Source: an uncultured Granulosicoccaceae bacterium
GTDB taxonomy: Bacteria > Pseudomonadota > Gammaproteobacteria > Granulosicoccales > Granulosicoccaceae
Assembly: GCA_937927895.1 (NCBI GenBank)
Contig: CALGKA010000012.1
Location: 1 to 64,000 of the forward strand
Direction: 5' to 3'
DNA: 64,000 nt
This document shows, one piece after another, positions 27,275-36,738 of this stretch (positions are counted from its first letter, which is position 1; every line of letters starts with the position of its first letter). Below the pieces are notes generated by a model. The model did no database searches, was not told the origin of the DNA, and was given only the letters and a program-made list of their open reading frames with translations. The translations under genes and the position numbers were made by a program.

Positions 27275-28642
27275 CTAGCGACTTTGCTTATCGAAAAAGT
27301 AAAGAGCTCCATAAGGCGACACAGTGCCGTTGTTTACTATTTTGCGTCCCTGTATATACCATTGCTTAGATACATCAATGGGTAACGTTATGGTTTCTCC
27401 TGCTTTCAGTTCATGAGTGCTGATGCCAATCAAAAATTCAGTCGATTCGATTGTCTCCAGCGCGTTGCCTATTTTAACTTCATAGGCGCCAGTGCCTGCA
27501 GCAGTCGACACTTGCATTTGCGAGTCACTCAGTACTAATTCCAATTCGGGCGCTGCTGCATTCTGATCTACTTTAACCCTTGCGAATTTCCGCTTGCCAG
27601 AGAAGCCACGTAATCCATTGGCATCTACAGCACGAGTGCTGATGTAATAATCACCTGTCGCTAAAGAAGGCGGCGGTGTTACGTTGCCAGTCTCTGCTCT
27701 TGAAACAAGTATATCTTGCATAACTTCACCAGTGGCGTAGGCCACAAGGTATTTTTCTGCACCCTGCACGTTTTCCCAACTGATGACATCTTCAGCGCTG
27801 ACTCGATTGACGTTGTCACCAAGACGAATCGGCGGCTCGACTAACAAGTCAAAGGTGTCGTTAATTGATTTGCCTTCACCTGCCAGAACACCTTTACCAA
27901 TTGGGATGTCGTTGCGAATACCGTTGAGCGATATCTCTACTGTGCCATCCGTGACGCCAAGAACATTACCTTCATCAACATCAAAATCGAATTTAGTACC
28001 ACGCACGGCAGCACTTGCATACGGTGAATCAATACTAAACACGGTGGGTTTTTCGAAGCCAACATTTTTAACTTCAAGGCCCAACTGCCCGCGCTCAGAC
28101 CTAAGATTGATTTCGCAAGCGGCCTCTTTATCTATGCAGGCAAGAATATCAATACGCATCGTACTATCAGGCTGCAAGTTAACGGAAGAACCACCTGCAA
28201 ACGAGAGGCTCACGAAGCCGTTTTCGTCTGTCTCTATCATGTCACCAGGATAAATCTTCGAACCCTTGGTAACCTCTACTTTGGTATCCTTGGCAACGTT
28301 ATGGTGTATGGCTTTGCCTTTCACAAACACTACTTGTGCGTAGTTGCGGCGCTTAAGCACTTCGGCGGGAATAACAATGACATCACCCGGCCGAAGGGTA
28401 TCCGGGGATTCCAGCTTGTTGTAGCGGGCCACTTCACCCCAGGCATCAAGTGCTATAAGTTCTCGAGAGACAATACCGGTAAAGGTGTCACCAGATTCAA
28501 TAGTAATGTGCAAATCTTCGCTATCATTTATGGTCTGGGCAGCAACCACGGCAGAGACGAGAGTCAATCCAGTACCGAACAAACCAAAGCGGATGGCACG
28601 ACTTAAAAATGCAGCGTTATCTCGAATCAGGTGTTTATTCAT
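27275..28642 (-). CDS. Periplasmic LysM-FecR domain protein
   Basis: Protein of 455 aa with a signal peptide (about 15-35, ending VVAAQT). A LysM-like domain (about 45-95; ESGDTFTGIVSRELIALD, ending LRPGDVIVIP) may bind peptidoglycan. A FecR-type domain (about 110-235) contains YASAAVRGTKFDFDV and VTDGTVEIS. The C-terminal part looks like fibronectin-type repeats (residues about 265-440). FecR proteins in such operons often pair with CHASE2 kinases or cyclases. I chose the ATG at 28642, since upstream residues are not signal-like. Confidence 0.85.
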   Translation of the reverse strand: MNKHLIRDNAAFLSRAIRFGLFGTGLTLVSAVVAAQTINDSEDLHITIESGDTFTGIVSRELIALDAWGEVARYNKLESPDTLRPGDVIVIPAEVLKRRNYAQVVFVKGKAIHHNVAKDTKVEVTKGSKIYPGDMIETDENGFVSLSFAGGSSVNLQPDSTMRIDILACIDKEAACEINLRSERGQLGLEVKNVGFEKPTVFSIDSPYASAAVRGTKFDFDVDEGNVLGVTDGTVEISLNGIRNDIPIGKGVLAGEGKSINDTFDLLVEPPIRLGDNVNRVSAEDVISWENVQGAEKYLVAYATGEVMQDILVSRAETGNVTPPPSLATGDYYISTRAVDANGLRGFSGKRKFARVKVDQNAAAPELELVLSDSQMQVSTAAGTGAYEVKIGNALETIESTEFLIGISTHELKAGETITLPIDVSKQWYIQGRKIVNNGTVSPYGALYFFDKQSR

Positions 28643-28774
28643 TTTCAGGGTTCCAATGCGCTCAACAGTCGCGCTATTTCCAATACCCATATATTACACC
28701 AAGCACAATACCTAAAATGGTGTTACCACAATTTTCTACAATTAGTTTATTGCAGAAACTTATGTTTTAGATCA

Positions 28775-28797
28775 CTCACTGGACGAATGCCAGTGAG
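28775..28797 (-). terminator. Intercistronic hairpin between the response regulator and LysM-FecR genes
   Basis: CTCACTGG pairs perfectly with CCAGTGAG around a 7-base loop, 15 bp past the response-regulator stop. There is no T-tract. It may attenuate or process the transcript rather than end it. Confidence 0.5.
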
Positions 28798-28811
28798 CAT
28801 AGCCACGAGGA

Positions 28812-29525
28812 TTAGGCCGATTCTGGAGGCGGTGTGTACTCTTCCAGACGGTAGCCATGTTGGTATATCGACGTGAGCTTCCATTTCTCAGTCGCTGATA
28901 ACTTTAGCTTTTTACGTAGGCGACTTGCGTGGGTGTCTACTGTTCGGGTATTGAGTTCAGCCGAGGTACCCCAAACCGACGTCAGCAAGTGCTGCCGTGA
29001 TAAAACCCGGCCTCTATTGCGGAACAAAAACAACGCAAGGTCGTATTCTTTTTCGGTCAGCTTTACAGGCTCCCCATCAACTGTGATCTGGCGATTACTA
29101 GTATCAAAGGTGTAGGGATCGTATTCCAGAATTTCAGTTTCCGGCTGTGCACGCCTGGCTAATGCACCAATTCTTGCCAATAACTCAAACTGCCTTACTG
29201 GCTTAACCAGATAATCGTCAGCACCTGCTTCAAGGGCTGCAACAATATCTGACTCCCCCTGACGCGCTGTGATAAAAATTACCGGTACATCGCTTACCAG
29301 GCTTTGTCTGATCCACTTAAGAATCTCTAACCCGGTAGCATCTGGTAGGTTCCAATCCAAGGTCACTACGTCATAGCTTGTTTTTCTAAACGCTCGCTGG
29401 AACTCTTCCGGTGTATGAAAAACTTCACACTGGTGCCCGCGCTCAGTAATCCATCCACTGGCCCTATTCGCTTGATCGACGTCATCCTCGAGCATACCTA
29501 CACGAAGTATCTGATTTTCAGCCAA
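28812..29525 (-). CDS. OmpR-family response regulator
   Basis: Two-component response regulator (237 aa). The receiver domain (1-120) has the acidic pair EDDVDQ, the phospho-Asp in VVTLDWNLPD (about 56), Thr in FITAR and Lys in YLVKPV. The C-terminal winged helix (about 140-230) has LTEKEYDLALFLFRN and VDTHASRLRKKL. The start is TTG, fixed by a strong AGGAGA 8 bases upstream. It is the likely partner of the CHASE2 kinase downstream. The target genes may include the LysM-FecR gene after the 170-bp gap. Confidence 0.93.
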   Translation of the reverse strand: MAENQILRVGMLEDDVDQANRASGWITERGHQCEVFHTPEEFQRAFRKTSYDVVTLDWNLPDATGLEILKWIRQSLVSDVPVIFITARQGESDIVAALEAGADDYLVKPVRQFELLARIGALARRAQPETEILEYDPYTFDTSNRQITVDGEPVKLTEKEYDLALFLFRNRGRVLSRQHLLTSVWGTSAELNTRTVDTHASRLRKKLKLSATEKWKLTSIYQHGYRLEEYTPPPESA

Positions 29526-29590
29526 GTTAAAATTCTCCTGAAAGTTCCTGAATGCGTTTAGTGCCCAAAGCTTTTAATATCGCGTGAGTA

Positions 29591-30238
29591 TCACGCCAGC
29601 TCTGGACTCGGATTAAAATAATGTCTACCCGCCTGAACGGTTTTGATCTGCTTCAGAAGACGCTGGTAATCTTGATCATTTTGAGCAAAATCAATATCTG
29701 TAGCGTTGATGATCAACAGAGGGGTCTCTGTGTAATTATGAAACATCTCGGTGTACGCCTTTTGTAAGCGTGCGACATAACTACTCGCGATAGTTTGCTC
29801 TGACGCAATAGCGCGCTTCTCGATGCGATCGTACAACACATCGAGGGGTGCTTGCAGATAAACCACTAAATCGGGCACCAATAAATCAAATTCGAGCTCT
29901 TTTGAGATCGCAGAATACAATTCAAACTGCTTGGCATCGAGCGTTAGCCCAGCAAAAAGCCGATCTTTCTGAAATAGAAAATCAGACACGCAACACATTG
30001 ATTCATCTACATTTTCACTTAAATCTCTCAATGCTTCGCGACGCGACATTAAAAAATGCAGCTGTGTAGGCAGGGCCAAATGCTCAGGTTGCCGGTAAAA
30101 ATCGTCTAAAAATGGATTATCGGCGGGCTGCTCGAGAATTAGCTCTGCGCGCAAGGATCCGGCGAGCTTCTTAGCCAAAGTAGTCTTACCCACACCAAGT
30201 GGCCCCTCTACTGCGATGTATCGCAAATGATTTTCCAC
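29591..30238 (-). CDS. Deoxynucleoside kinase family protein
   Basis: Phosphorylates deoxynucleosides (deoxyadenosine/deoxyguanosine-type) in salvage. P-loop GPLGVGKT is at residues 13-20. Other motifs are EQPADNPFLDDFY, the DRS-like region SDFLFQKDRLFA, and RIEKR in the lid. Length is 215 aa. The start is GTG, fixed by AGGAG 6 bases upstream. It follows pcnB by about 125 bp; in many gammaproteobacteria folK sits between the two, but no folK is present here. Confidence 0.9.
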   Translation of the reverse strand: MENHLRYIAVEGPLGVGKTTLAKKLAGSLRAELILEQPADNPFLDDFYRQPEHLALPTQLHFLMSRREALRDLSENVDESMCCVSDFLFQKDRLFAGLTLDAKQFELYSAISKELEFDLLVPDLVVYLQAPLDVLYDRIEKRAIASEQTIASSYVARLQKAYTEMFHNYTETPLLIINATDIDFAQNDQDYQRLLKQIKTVQAGRHYFNPSPELA

Positions 30239-30362
30239 AACAATCTCCTAATCTGTGGCGCGAGTGTCGCACACTGTATTGGGTTTTTCATTATTCCAAC
30301 ATCGGTGTAATCAGACGCTTGAAAATGATCACCGGGCGAGTCATCGTTAGGGCTAATTGCTA

Positions 30363-31652
30363 TCAGCTTGCGGGCTGCCTGTTTTTGGATCGATTACCTC
30401 CACGACGTGGGCGCTTAAAGCGTGCTTTGGTTCTTGCCTCTAGCAGCAATGCTTGTGCTTCCGGGGACTCTTGTATTTTCTCCCACGCGGCGCACAACTC
30501 ACCAACATCTTCACCGGTATCACGACGCAGGCAAAGAAAATCGTAAGCAGCTCTGAAGCGCGGGTTACTCAGCAAACGTTTAGCGCGAACACCTTTGGTA
30601 TTGTTTAACCTGGGCTGCATCAACCAAATTTCTTTCATCGGTATTGAATATCTTTTTGGCAACGAAGTAGCGGCGAGTTGCTGCGGTATGACTTCATCTG
30701 ATGCCATATGCAATGCAGGCACGGGGTCAGCACCTTCCTGTTCATATTTCTGTGCAAGCTCACGAATATCCGGCCACAACAACACGGCATATATAAACGC
30801 AGGCGTCACTGGCATTTCAGCGGCTATTCGAGTGTCAGTGTTAGTGAGGCCCAATGACATTATTTTTTCAGCGTATTCATCACCGCTTTTTAACCGAGAA
30901 TCTGTTAAAGGAAACAGGTAGCCGAATAAATCATGTTGGCGCAACAGTGCAACACTTGCTACTCCATGCCCAGACTGCAAAAGCTTTAAGGCCTCTTCAA
31001 ATAAACGGGCCGCAGGTATGTCAGCAAGTTGATGACGATGCTCTTTAACTGCTGCTATGCAGTCTTGATCCATTTGTAGATCAAGCTTTGCAGCAAATCG
31101 CACTGCGCGCAAAGCACGCACTGGATCTTCAACAACTCGATCAAATGCATTGCCAATAAATTTCAGTATGCCTTCGTCGAGATCTTCAACACCTTCAAAA
31201 AAATCGACCACGGAAAAATCGTCAATGTTGTAGTAGAGCGCATTGACAGTGAAGTCGCGTCGCACTGCATCATCAGCGAGTGTACCGCCGTAGACGTTGT
31301 CGCGAACTATCCGCCCTGTATCGCCCGTGACACCGCCATCGCCTTCACTATGCGGCGCACGGAATGTTGCCACCTCTATGATTTCCCGGCCAAACACTAC
31401 ATGCGCCAAGCGAAAACGGCGGCCTATTACTCGGCTATTTTTAAATAGAGCATGCACTTGCTCCGGGCTTGCATCAGTTGCGATATCAAAATCTTTGGGA
31501 GATTTTTCTAACAACAAATCTCGCACGCCGCCGCCAACTAAATAGCTTGCATAGCCCGCCTCATTGAGGCGATATAGCACTTTCAACGCATTTTTACTAA
31601 TGTTATCGCGAGAGATATTGTGCTCGCTACGCGAAAGTGTTTTTAATTGCAT
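30363..31652 (-). CDS. pcnB: Poly(A) polymerase I
   Basis: Adds 3' poly(A) tails to RNAs and promotes their decay. The nucleotidyltransferase core has LVGGGVRDLLL and the catalytic acidic pair in KDFDIATDA (about 50-60), then RRFRLAHV and EVATFR, with RRDFTVNALYYN following. The RNA-binding domain ends in a basic tail (about 395-429, KARFKRPRRGGNRSK), typical of PcnB and absent from CCA-adding enzymes. Length is 429 aa. No clear ribosome binding site precedes the ATG. Confidence 0.93.
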   Translation of the reverse strand: MQLKTLSRSEHNISRDNISKNALKVLYRLNEAGYASYLVGGGVRDLLLEKSPKDFDIATDASPEQVHALFKNSRVIGRRFRLAHVVFGREIIEVATFRAPHSEGDGGVTGDTGRIVRDNVYGGTLADDAVRRDFTVNALYYNIDDFSVVDFFEGVEDLDEGILKFIGNAFDRVVEDPVRALRAVRFAAKLDLQMDQDCIAAVKEHRHQLADIPAARLFEEALKLLQSGHGVASVALLRQHDLFGYLFPLTDSRLKSGDEYAEKIMSLGLTNTDTRIAAEMPVTPAFIYAVLLWPDIRELAQKYEQEGADPVPALHMASDEVIPQQLAATSLPKRYSIPMKEIWLMQPRLNNTKGVRAKRLLSNPRFRAAYDFLCLRRDTGEDVGELCAAWEKIQESPEAQALLLEARTKARFKRPRRGGNRSKNRQPAS

Positions 31653-31679
31653 AGGTTTTTTTTAGATCAATAGCCTCTA

Positions 31680-32030
<351 letters not shown>

Positions 32031-32089
32031 TCACTATCAAGCATGCAGCTTGCGCTTATAGAAATTAGTTATACAGTAAAGTACAGAGA

Positions 32090-33289
32090 CTACCCATCAA
32101 AGCGGGGAGATGCAGAAACTTTGTGAATACTGAGATCAGCCCCTTGGTATTCGTCTTCCTTACTTAGCCTTATACCTACAGTTAGTTTCAATACTCCATA
32201 AATAACAAACCCACCGACTAAGGCAAAAATCACCCCTGCCAACGTGCCAATCACTTGTGATACCAACGAAACACCACCCATACCGCCAAAGCGCTCTAAG
32301 CCAAAAATACCGGCTGCAATTCCACCCCAAGCACCACAAACTCCATGCAGCGGCCAAACACCTAATACATCATCAATTTTTAGTCTGTTTTGAGTAAACA
32401 CGAATAGCCAGACAAATAGTGCCCCTGCGACCAGACCTACAACCAGCGCTCCCATTGGGTGAAGTATATCTGAGCCTGCACAAACAGCGACTAAGCCTGC
32501 CAGCGGTCCGTTATGAACGAAACCCGGGTCATTACGCCCAATCACCAAGGCAGCAAGCAAGCCACCAACCATTGCCATTAGAGAATTTAAAGCAACCAAG
32601 CCACTAATGCCGCCTATCTCTTGCGCTGACATCACATTAAAGCCAAACCAACCAACAGTCAGAATCCATGCGCCCAACGCCAGAAAAGGAATACTTGAAG
32701 GTGGGTGAGCTAGCAACACTTTGCCATCGGAAGTATAGCGACCAACGCGCGCACCCAATAAAAGGACAGCCGCTAGCGCTAACCAACCTCCAAACGCATG
32801 CACTACCACCGAGCCGGCAAAATCATGGAAGGGCTGACCACCCACTGAAGTGACCCAATCTTGAAAACCATAATTACCGTTCCAAACCATGCCTTCAAAC
32901 AACGGATACGCAACAGCGACAATCACCAACGAGGCAAACAGCTGCGGATAGAACTTTGCACGCTCTGCTATACCGCCGGAAATAATCGCAGGTATAGCGG
33001 CCGCAAAGGTCAATAAGAAGAAAAACTTGACCAACTCATACCCATTAGCAGACGCTAGTTCTGGCGCTGGTCGAAAGAAATCGACCCCATAAGCTATGGA
33101 AAAGCCAACGAAAAAGTAGGCAATCGTCGATACGCCAAAATCGCAGATGATTTTGACTAACGCATTGACCTGGTTCTTTTCTCTAACGGTTCCGACTTCT
33201 AGAAAGGCAAAGCCCGCGTGCATCCACAACACCAAGATGGCACCTAGTAGCACAAAAAGTGTGTCCGCCCCTGATTGCAGGTTTTCCAT
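32090..33289 (-). CDS. amtB: Ammonium transporter AmtB
   Basis: Inner-membrane ammonium channel with about eleven helices (399 aa from the chosen ATG). The twin pore histidines are in GSVVVHAFGG (about 160) and WPLHGVCGAWGGI (about 305). AERAKF and FNVMSAQ are also family features. It is blocked by the PII protein encoded 71 bp downstream when nitrogen is plentiful. I chose the ATG at 33289 (MENLQSGADT); a GTG at 33319 is the alternative. No clear sigma-54 promoter was found upstream. Confidence 0.93.
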   Translation of the reverse strand: MENLQSGADTLFVLLGAILVLWMHAGFAFLEVGTVREKNQVNALVKIICDFGVSTIAYFFVGFSIAYGVDFFRPAPELASANGYELVKFFFLLTFAAAIPAIISGGIAERAKFYPQLFASLVIVAVAYPLFEGMVWNGNYGFQDWVTSVGGQPFHDFAGSVVVHAFGGWLALAAVLLLGARVGRYTSDGKVLLAHPPSSIPFLALGAWILTVGWFGFNVMSAQEIGGISGLVALNSLMAMVGGLLAALVIGRNDPGFVHNGPLAGLVAVCAGSDILHPMGALVVGLVAGALFVWLFVFTQNRLKIDDVLGVWPLHGVCGAWGGIAAGIFGLERFGGMGGVSLVSQVIGTLAGVIFALVGGFVIYGVLKLTVGIRLSKEDEYQGADLSIHKVSASPRFDG

Positions 33290-33382
33290 TGTTAAGTCGT
33301 CGCTCCGCTTCAAAACCACCTATGGTAGGGGATTTGAGCGCTAGCAACAAAAGATATTGTTGCAAGAAGTCGAATTTTGACT

Positions 33383-33787
33383 TCAATCTTGGATATCGCG
33401 GCCTTTGAACCGGTGTAGTTGTCGCCGATCACGCTTAGTTGGCCGCCCTGCAGGGCGCTCAGAGTGGGCAAACATGCGGTCATCTTTGAGTGACAGCTGC
33501 AGTTTCTGACGCGCTTCAATGCTCTCAGGCGTTTCAGTATACGCGGTCACCGCGATCGAAGCCGCCACACGTTTTGCCAGCAGCTTGTCTATTTTGACCA
33601 CATACTGAAAAGGGCCTTTTTGGATCTCTAGTATTTGCCCGACACAAACCTGCCGTGAAGGTTTGACCCTCGCACCGTCAACATGGATCTTACCACCACC
33701 GACGGAATCAGTAGCCAGGCTCCTGGTTTTAAAAAACCGCGTTGCCCAGAGCCACTTATCGAGCCGAATTTTCTCAAGTTCTGCCAT
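33383..33787 (-). CDS. hslR: Heat shock protein 15 (S4-domain RNA-binding)
   Basis: Ribosome-associated Hsp15 (134 aa) that binds stalled 50S subunits carrying nascent chains with tRNA. The S4 domain covers residues 6-65 (IRLDKWLWATRFFKTRSLA, then VDGARVKPS). A basic C-terminal tail (ERPAGRPTKRDRRQLHRF) is typical of HslR. It lies about 90 bp upstream of amtB on the same strand and is not obviously related to it. Confidence 0.92.
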   Translation of the reverse strand: MAELEKIRLDKWLWATRFFKTRSLATDSVGGGKIHVDGARVKPSRQVCVGQILEIQKGPFQYVVKIDKLLAKRVAASIAVTAYTETPESIEARQKLQLSLKDDRMFAHSERPAGRPTKRDRRQLHRFKGRDIQD

Positions 33788-33850
33788 TCGACCATTATAC
33801 CCATCTAGTCAACGATTATTGTCAGACACACGCACGACTAGATTGCCATA

Positions 33851-34507
33851 TCAACCCTGCTTTAGATACTCATCAATCCACTCGCACATCGCGGCATCAC
33901 GGGTTTCATCCAGCTGCTTTTGAATTTTCTTGATATCTTTAACATGATCAATATCAACTACAGGCTCAAAAACGGCACATTCAAGCCCGGTTTTAAACAT
34001 CGCCTCCAGGGTCTGATCGGCAACATGTTTAGAGCCCCAATCAATGCCACGAAATAGCTGGTAGTTTTTGGTCGACAAACCCAGCGCAACATAACCACCA
34101 TCTTTCGCTGGCACCATGACTGCATCAGCACCAAAGTCTAGTTCTTCGGCGATCGCGTCGATCAAATCTATATCTATCGCCGGGCAATCAGCGCCCACAA
34201 GAATAGGAAGACGACCGCGTCTGAACGAACTGGCACAGGCGTTTTCCATGCGAATGCCCAGATCACCTTCGCACTGACGGCGAAAGCCTAAATGATACTT
34301 GCTGATCAATGATTTGTAGCGTGCCTTAGCAGCTGAATCTGTTCCCCACAATTCAAGATCTACACTGCCGTGCAATCGCCAAAGCAGATCTTCCAGTAAG
34401 GCCATCTGCAATTCACATGCAGCTTGATCTCCAACCTCTGGAATCATCCGTGTTTTTACGCTTCCCGCTTGCGGATACTTTGCGAACACTTGAACGAGCA
34501 CCGACAA
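33851..34507 (-). CDS. DUF2064/TIGR04282-type glycosyltransferase-like protein
   Basis: Protein of about 218 aa related to nucleotide-sugar transferases of the TIGR04282 group, found with ArsS-type radical SAM genes. Visible marks are VFAKYPQAGSVKTRM (near the start), LVGADCPAID and VPAKDGGYVALGL. The start is probably a TTG at 34507, because AGGGG lies 8 bases upstream and it leaves a 4-bp gap to the preceding gene; a TTG at 34555 would make a 44-bp overlap. It forms an operon with the TIGR04283-type gene and probably arsS. Likely role: handling a sugar or ribosyl moiety in arsenosugar synthesis (inference). Confidence 0.83.
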   Translation of the reverse strand: MSVLVQVFAKYPQAGSVKTRMIPEVGDQAACELQMALLEDLLWRLHGSVDLELWGTDSAAKARYKSLISKYHLGFRRQCEGDLGIRMENACASSFRRGRLPILVGADCPAIDIDLIDAIAEELDFGADAVMVPAKDGGYVALGLSTKNYQLFRGIDWGSKHVADQTLEAMFKTGLECAVFEPVVDIDHVKDIKKIQKQLDETRDAAMCEWIDEYLKQG

Positions 34508-34511
34508 TTTA

Positions 34512-35198
34512 TTAACCCCTGTAAAGTTTGGCAAGCCGATCAACTGGCACGCCAATAAAATGATAAAGACGTAGTTTCCACATTAGCAACACTGTGCGCA
34601 ACACACCATTTTTTTCCCAACGTCTGCTCGAGGTTATTACTTTTGCACTAAGGCAGATGGGGGCACTTTGTTTTTTAAGGGCTTTTGAAATATCTACGTC
34701 TTCCATCAAGGCTTGTTCAGGGAATCCATTAACTCGATCAAAACACTCTCTGGTAATAAAAATCCCTTGATCACCGGTGGCAATACCTGTGAGTCGTGAG
34801 CGCCAATTCATAAAGAATGCAATCACCTTAAAAGGTATTTTCGGTGAGCTAAATCGAACATTGAATCTACCCCAACACTTCCCAGGGCTGTTATCGAGCG
34901 CATCGCACACTATCGCCGCCCCGTCTGTGGGCACTAGCGTATCGGCATGAACAAACCACAAAACCTGCGCAGTTGCGGTGGCAGCGCCTGCATTGAGTTG
35001 CCGTGCACGACCTTTTTCTGACACAACTATGCTATCGCACAAGGGCATCGCCAAGGCGCAAGTGTTATCGCTGCTTCCACCGTCAACTACAATGATCTGA
35101 TCTGCAGAGCCACAAGCAGCGCGCAAATTACGCAAAGTGCCTTCAATACCTGGCGCTTCATTCAGCACCGGAACGATAATACTAAGTGGCACTAACAC
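34512..35198 (-). CDS. TIGR04283-type family 2 glycosyltransferase
   Basis: GT-A glycosyltransferase of 228 aa. LSIIVPVLNEAPGIEGTL (about 4-22) opens the fold. VDGGSSDNT and VHADT provide the nucleotide-sugar and metal site (DxD-like HAD), and GDQGIFITRE with MEDVDI follows. No membrane helices are certain. The start is GTG; a second GTG two codons on is also possible. It sits between arsS and the TIGR04282-type gene, the usual company of this family in arsenosugar clusters. Confidence 0.87.
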   Translation of the reverse strand: MLVPLSIIVPVLNEAPGIEGTLRNLRAACGSADQIIVVDGGSSDNTCALAMPLCDSIVVSEKGRARQLNAGAATATAQVLWFVHADTLVPTDGAAIVCDALDNSPGKCWGRFNVRFSSPKIPFKVIAFFMNWRSRLTGIATGDQGIFITRECFDRVNGFPEQALMEDVDISKALKKQSAPICLSAKVITSSRRWEKNGVLRTVLLMWKLRLYHFIGVPVDRLAKLYRG

Positions 35199-35271
35199 TC
35201 ACCTATAGCGACACACTTAAGCACGAGTTCGCCTTACTGGAAATTGCACAAACGCCTACTTAAAGCGTCAC

Positions 35272-36234
35272 TTATTGCAGCGCACCACCACAGCTTGAGC
35301 CTTGACCTGCAGTGCAGCCGTAACAATGATCGGCAATAGCGATAGGCTGGTTATCAAGTGCTGAAAGCTTAAGGTCCTTAACGTGCGTTCTCGATAACTT
35401 TTTACCACCCAATGGCATGGCCAGCATTTGGTTAAAGTCACAATCGTAAACATAGCCATCATAATCAATGCTTATGGTGTTTTTACACATCACAGACTGT
35501 AAGTTATCTGCACTATACGCATCTTTTAAAAGATTCATGTATGGCTCAAACTGACCTTTAGAAATAAGCATGCTGCCAAAGCGTTGAATCGGTAGATTCG
35601 TAAGCGTTAGCAAGCTATGAAATTCTATTCCAAACTCTTTGCTTAAAAAGGCTTTGTAATCTATTTCAAGTTGCGCCTGCGGCGGCGGTAACACCGGCCC
35701 TTGTGGATTAAACACCAGATCAAGCTTTAAATTGGAATCAGGTTTTCCATAACCCAAGGCATTGAGCTTCTCCAACCCCTTGATACTGTCGCCGAACACA
35801 CCCTTGCCACGTTGCTTATCAACGTTGTCTTCCATGTAGCACGGTAAAGACGCCACAATATCGACCCCATTGGTAGCAAGATATTCAGCAAGGTCTTCCT
35901 GACCAGGCTCTTCAAGTACGGTTAAGTTACAACGATCAATCACTCTGACACCGGCGGCCTTACCACCTTCAACCAACTTTCTGAACTGTGGGTTCAACTC
36001 CGGTGCTCCACCTGTGAGATCAAGCGTATGGATATCGGAGTCTTGTAGCAGCGATAACACCTGGTCAGCGGTGGCTTCATCCATCATTTCGGTACGCTTT
36101 GGGCCAGCGTTCACGTGACAATGGGTACAACTCAGGTTGCAGTAATATCCAACATTGATTTGCAGTATTTCGAGCTTCTTGCGCTTTATCGCGGGAAAGT
36201 CTGTTTTTTCAAGCAAAGGAAAGGTGGCATGCAT
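35272..36234 (-). CDS. arsS: Arsenosugar biosynthesis radical SAM protein ArsS-like
   Basis: Radical SAM enzyme (320 aa) with the CxxxCxxC iron-sulfur motif at Cys32, Cys36 and Cys39 (CNLSCTHC), LTGGAPELN as the SAM-binding region, and a Cys-rich C-terminus (HCYGCTAGQGSSCGG). ArsS is thought to add a 5'-deoxyadenosyl group to dimethylarsinous acid on the way to arsenosugars. Some relatives carry selenocysteine in the C-terminal motif; here it reads Cys. The two transferase-like genes downstream support the call. No arsM methyltransferase, arsR or arsenate reductase is in the window. Confidence 0.88.
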   Translation of the reverse strand: MHATFPLLEKTDFPAIKRKKLEILQINVGYYCNLSCTHCHVNAGPKRTEMMDEATADQVLSLLQDSDIHTLDLTGGAPELNPQFRKLVEGGKAAGVRVIDRCNLTVLEEPGQEDLAEYLATNGVDIVASLPCYMEDNVDKQRGKGVFGDSIKGLEKLNALGYGKPDSNLKLDLVFNPQGPVLPPPQAQLEIDYKAFLSKEFGIEFHSLLTLTNLPIQRFGSMLISKGQFEPYMNLLKDAYSADNLQSVMCKNTISIDYDGYVYDCDFNQMLAMPLGGKKLSRTHVKDLKLSALDNQPIAIADHCYGCTAGQGSSCGGALQ

Positions 36235-36423
36235 AGAGTTACATTCTTCAGGTTATATCGCACAATCACTGTAAAATTTAAGCCTATCGCAGCAAGGCAC
36301 AAGGCAGGGTAGCAAAACAGCAATCAATTTTCAGCGCAAATGGGTTTTTCGGACTGGAGCCATTAAACTCTCCAGTATGCTCGCACAGCTTAAAATTTAC
36401 GGCACGCCCACTATGGACAATAA

Positions 36424-36696
36424 ATGAACGTATTCGTTTACCGAAGCCTGAAAAAAAATGGCTATTATTTGTACACGTCGGAAAGAGATAACTTTGAGGT
36501 CGTACCAGAAGCCTTGCTTGCCGGGCTTGGGCAGCTTGAGTTCGCGCTTGATTTCGAACTGACCAGTGATCGCAAACTAGCCTCTGAAAACCCTGAAACC
36601 GTACGACAAAACCTCCTAAATGCGGGCTATCACCTGCAAATGACTGACCCACTGTTAACACCGCACATTCCTGACAAAACGCCTATCAGTAAGTAA
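36424..36696 (+). CDS. YcgL domain-containing protein
   Basis: Small protein of 90 aa of the YcgL family, known mainly from gammaproteobacteria, with a compact alpha/beta fold of unknown function. Family marks are VYRSLKKNGYYLYT, RDNFEVVPEALLAGLG and RQNLLNAGYHLQM. In E. coli ycgL lies beside minC; here the two are about 27 kb apart. A perfect ACTGGAG/CTCCAGT hairpin (36353-36376) lies in the leader. It ends at a strong terminator. Confidence 0.9.
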   Translation: MNVFVYRSLKKNGYYLYTSERDNFEVVPEALLAGLGQLEFALDFELTSDRKLASENPETVRQNLLNAGYHLQMTDPLLTPHIPDKTPISK

Positions 36697-36702
36697 TAAC
36701 GT

Positions 36703-36735
36703 AAAAAGGCCAGCTCTGATGAGGTGGCCTTTTTT
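36703..36735. terminator. Bidirectional Rho-independent terminator
   Basis: AAAAAGGCCA and TGGCCTTTTT pair perfectly around a 12-base loop, with an added T. It ends ycgL on the plus strand and the tRNA-Asp transcript on the minus strand. Confidence 0.9.
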
Positions 36736-36738
36736 AAT

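Noticed and set aside
33290-33382. Sigma-54 promoter upstream of amtB
   Set aside because: A TTGC is present but no TGGCAC-like element at the right distance.
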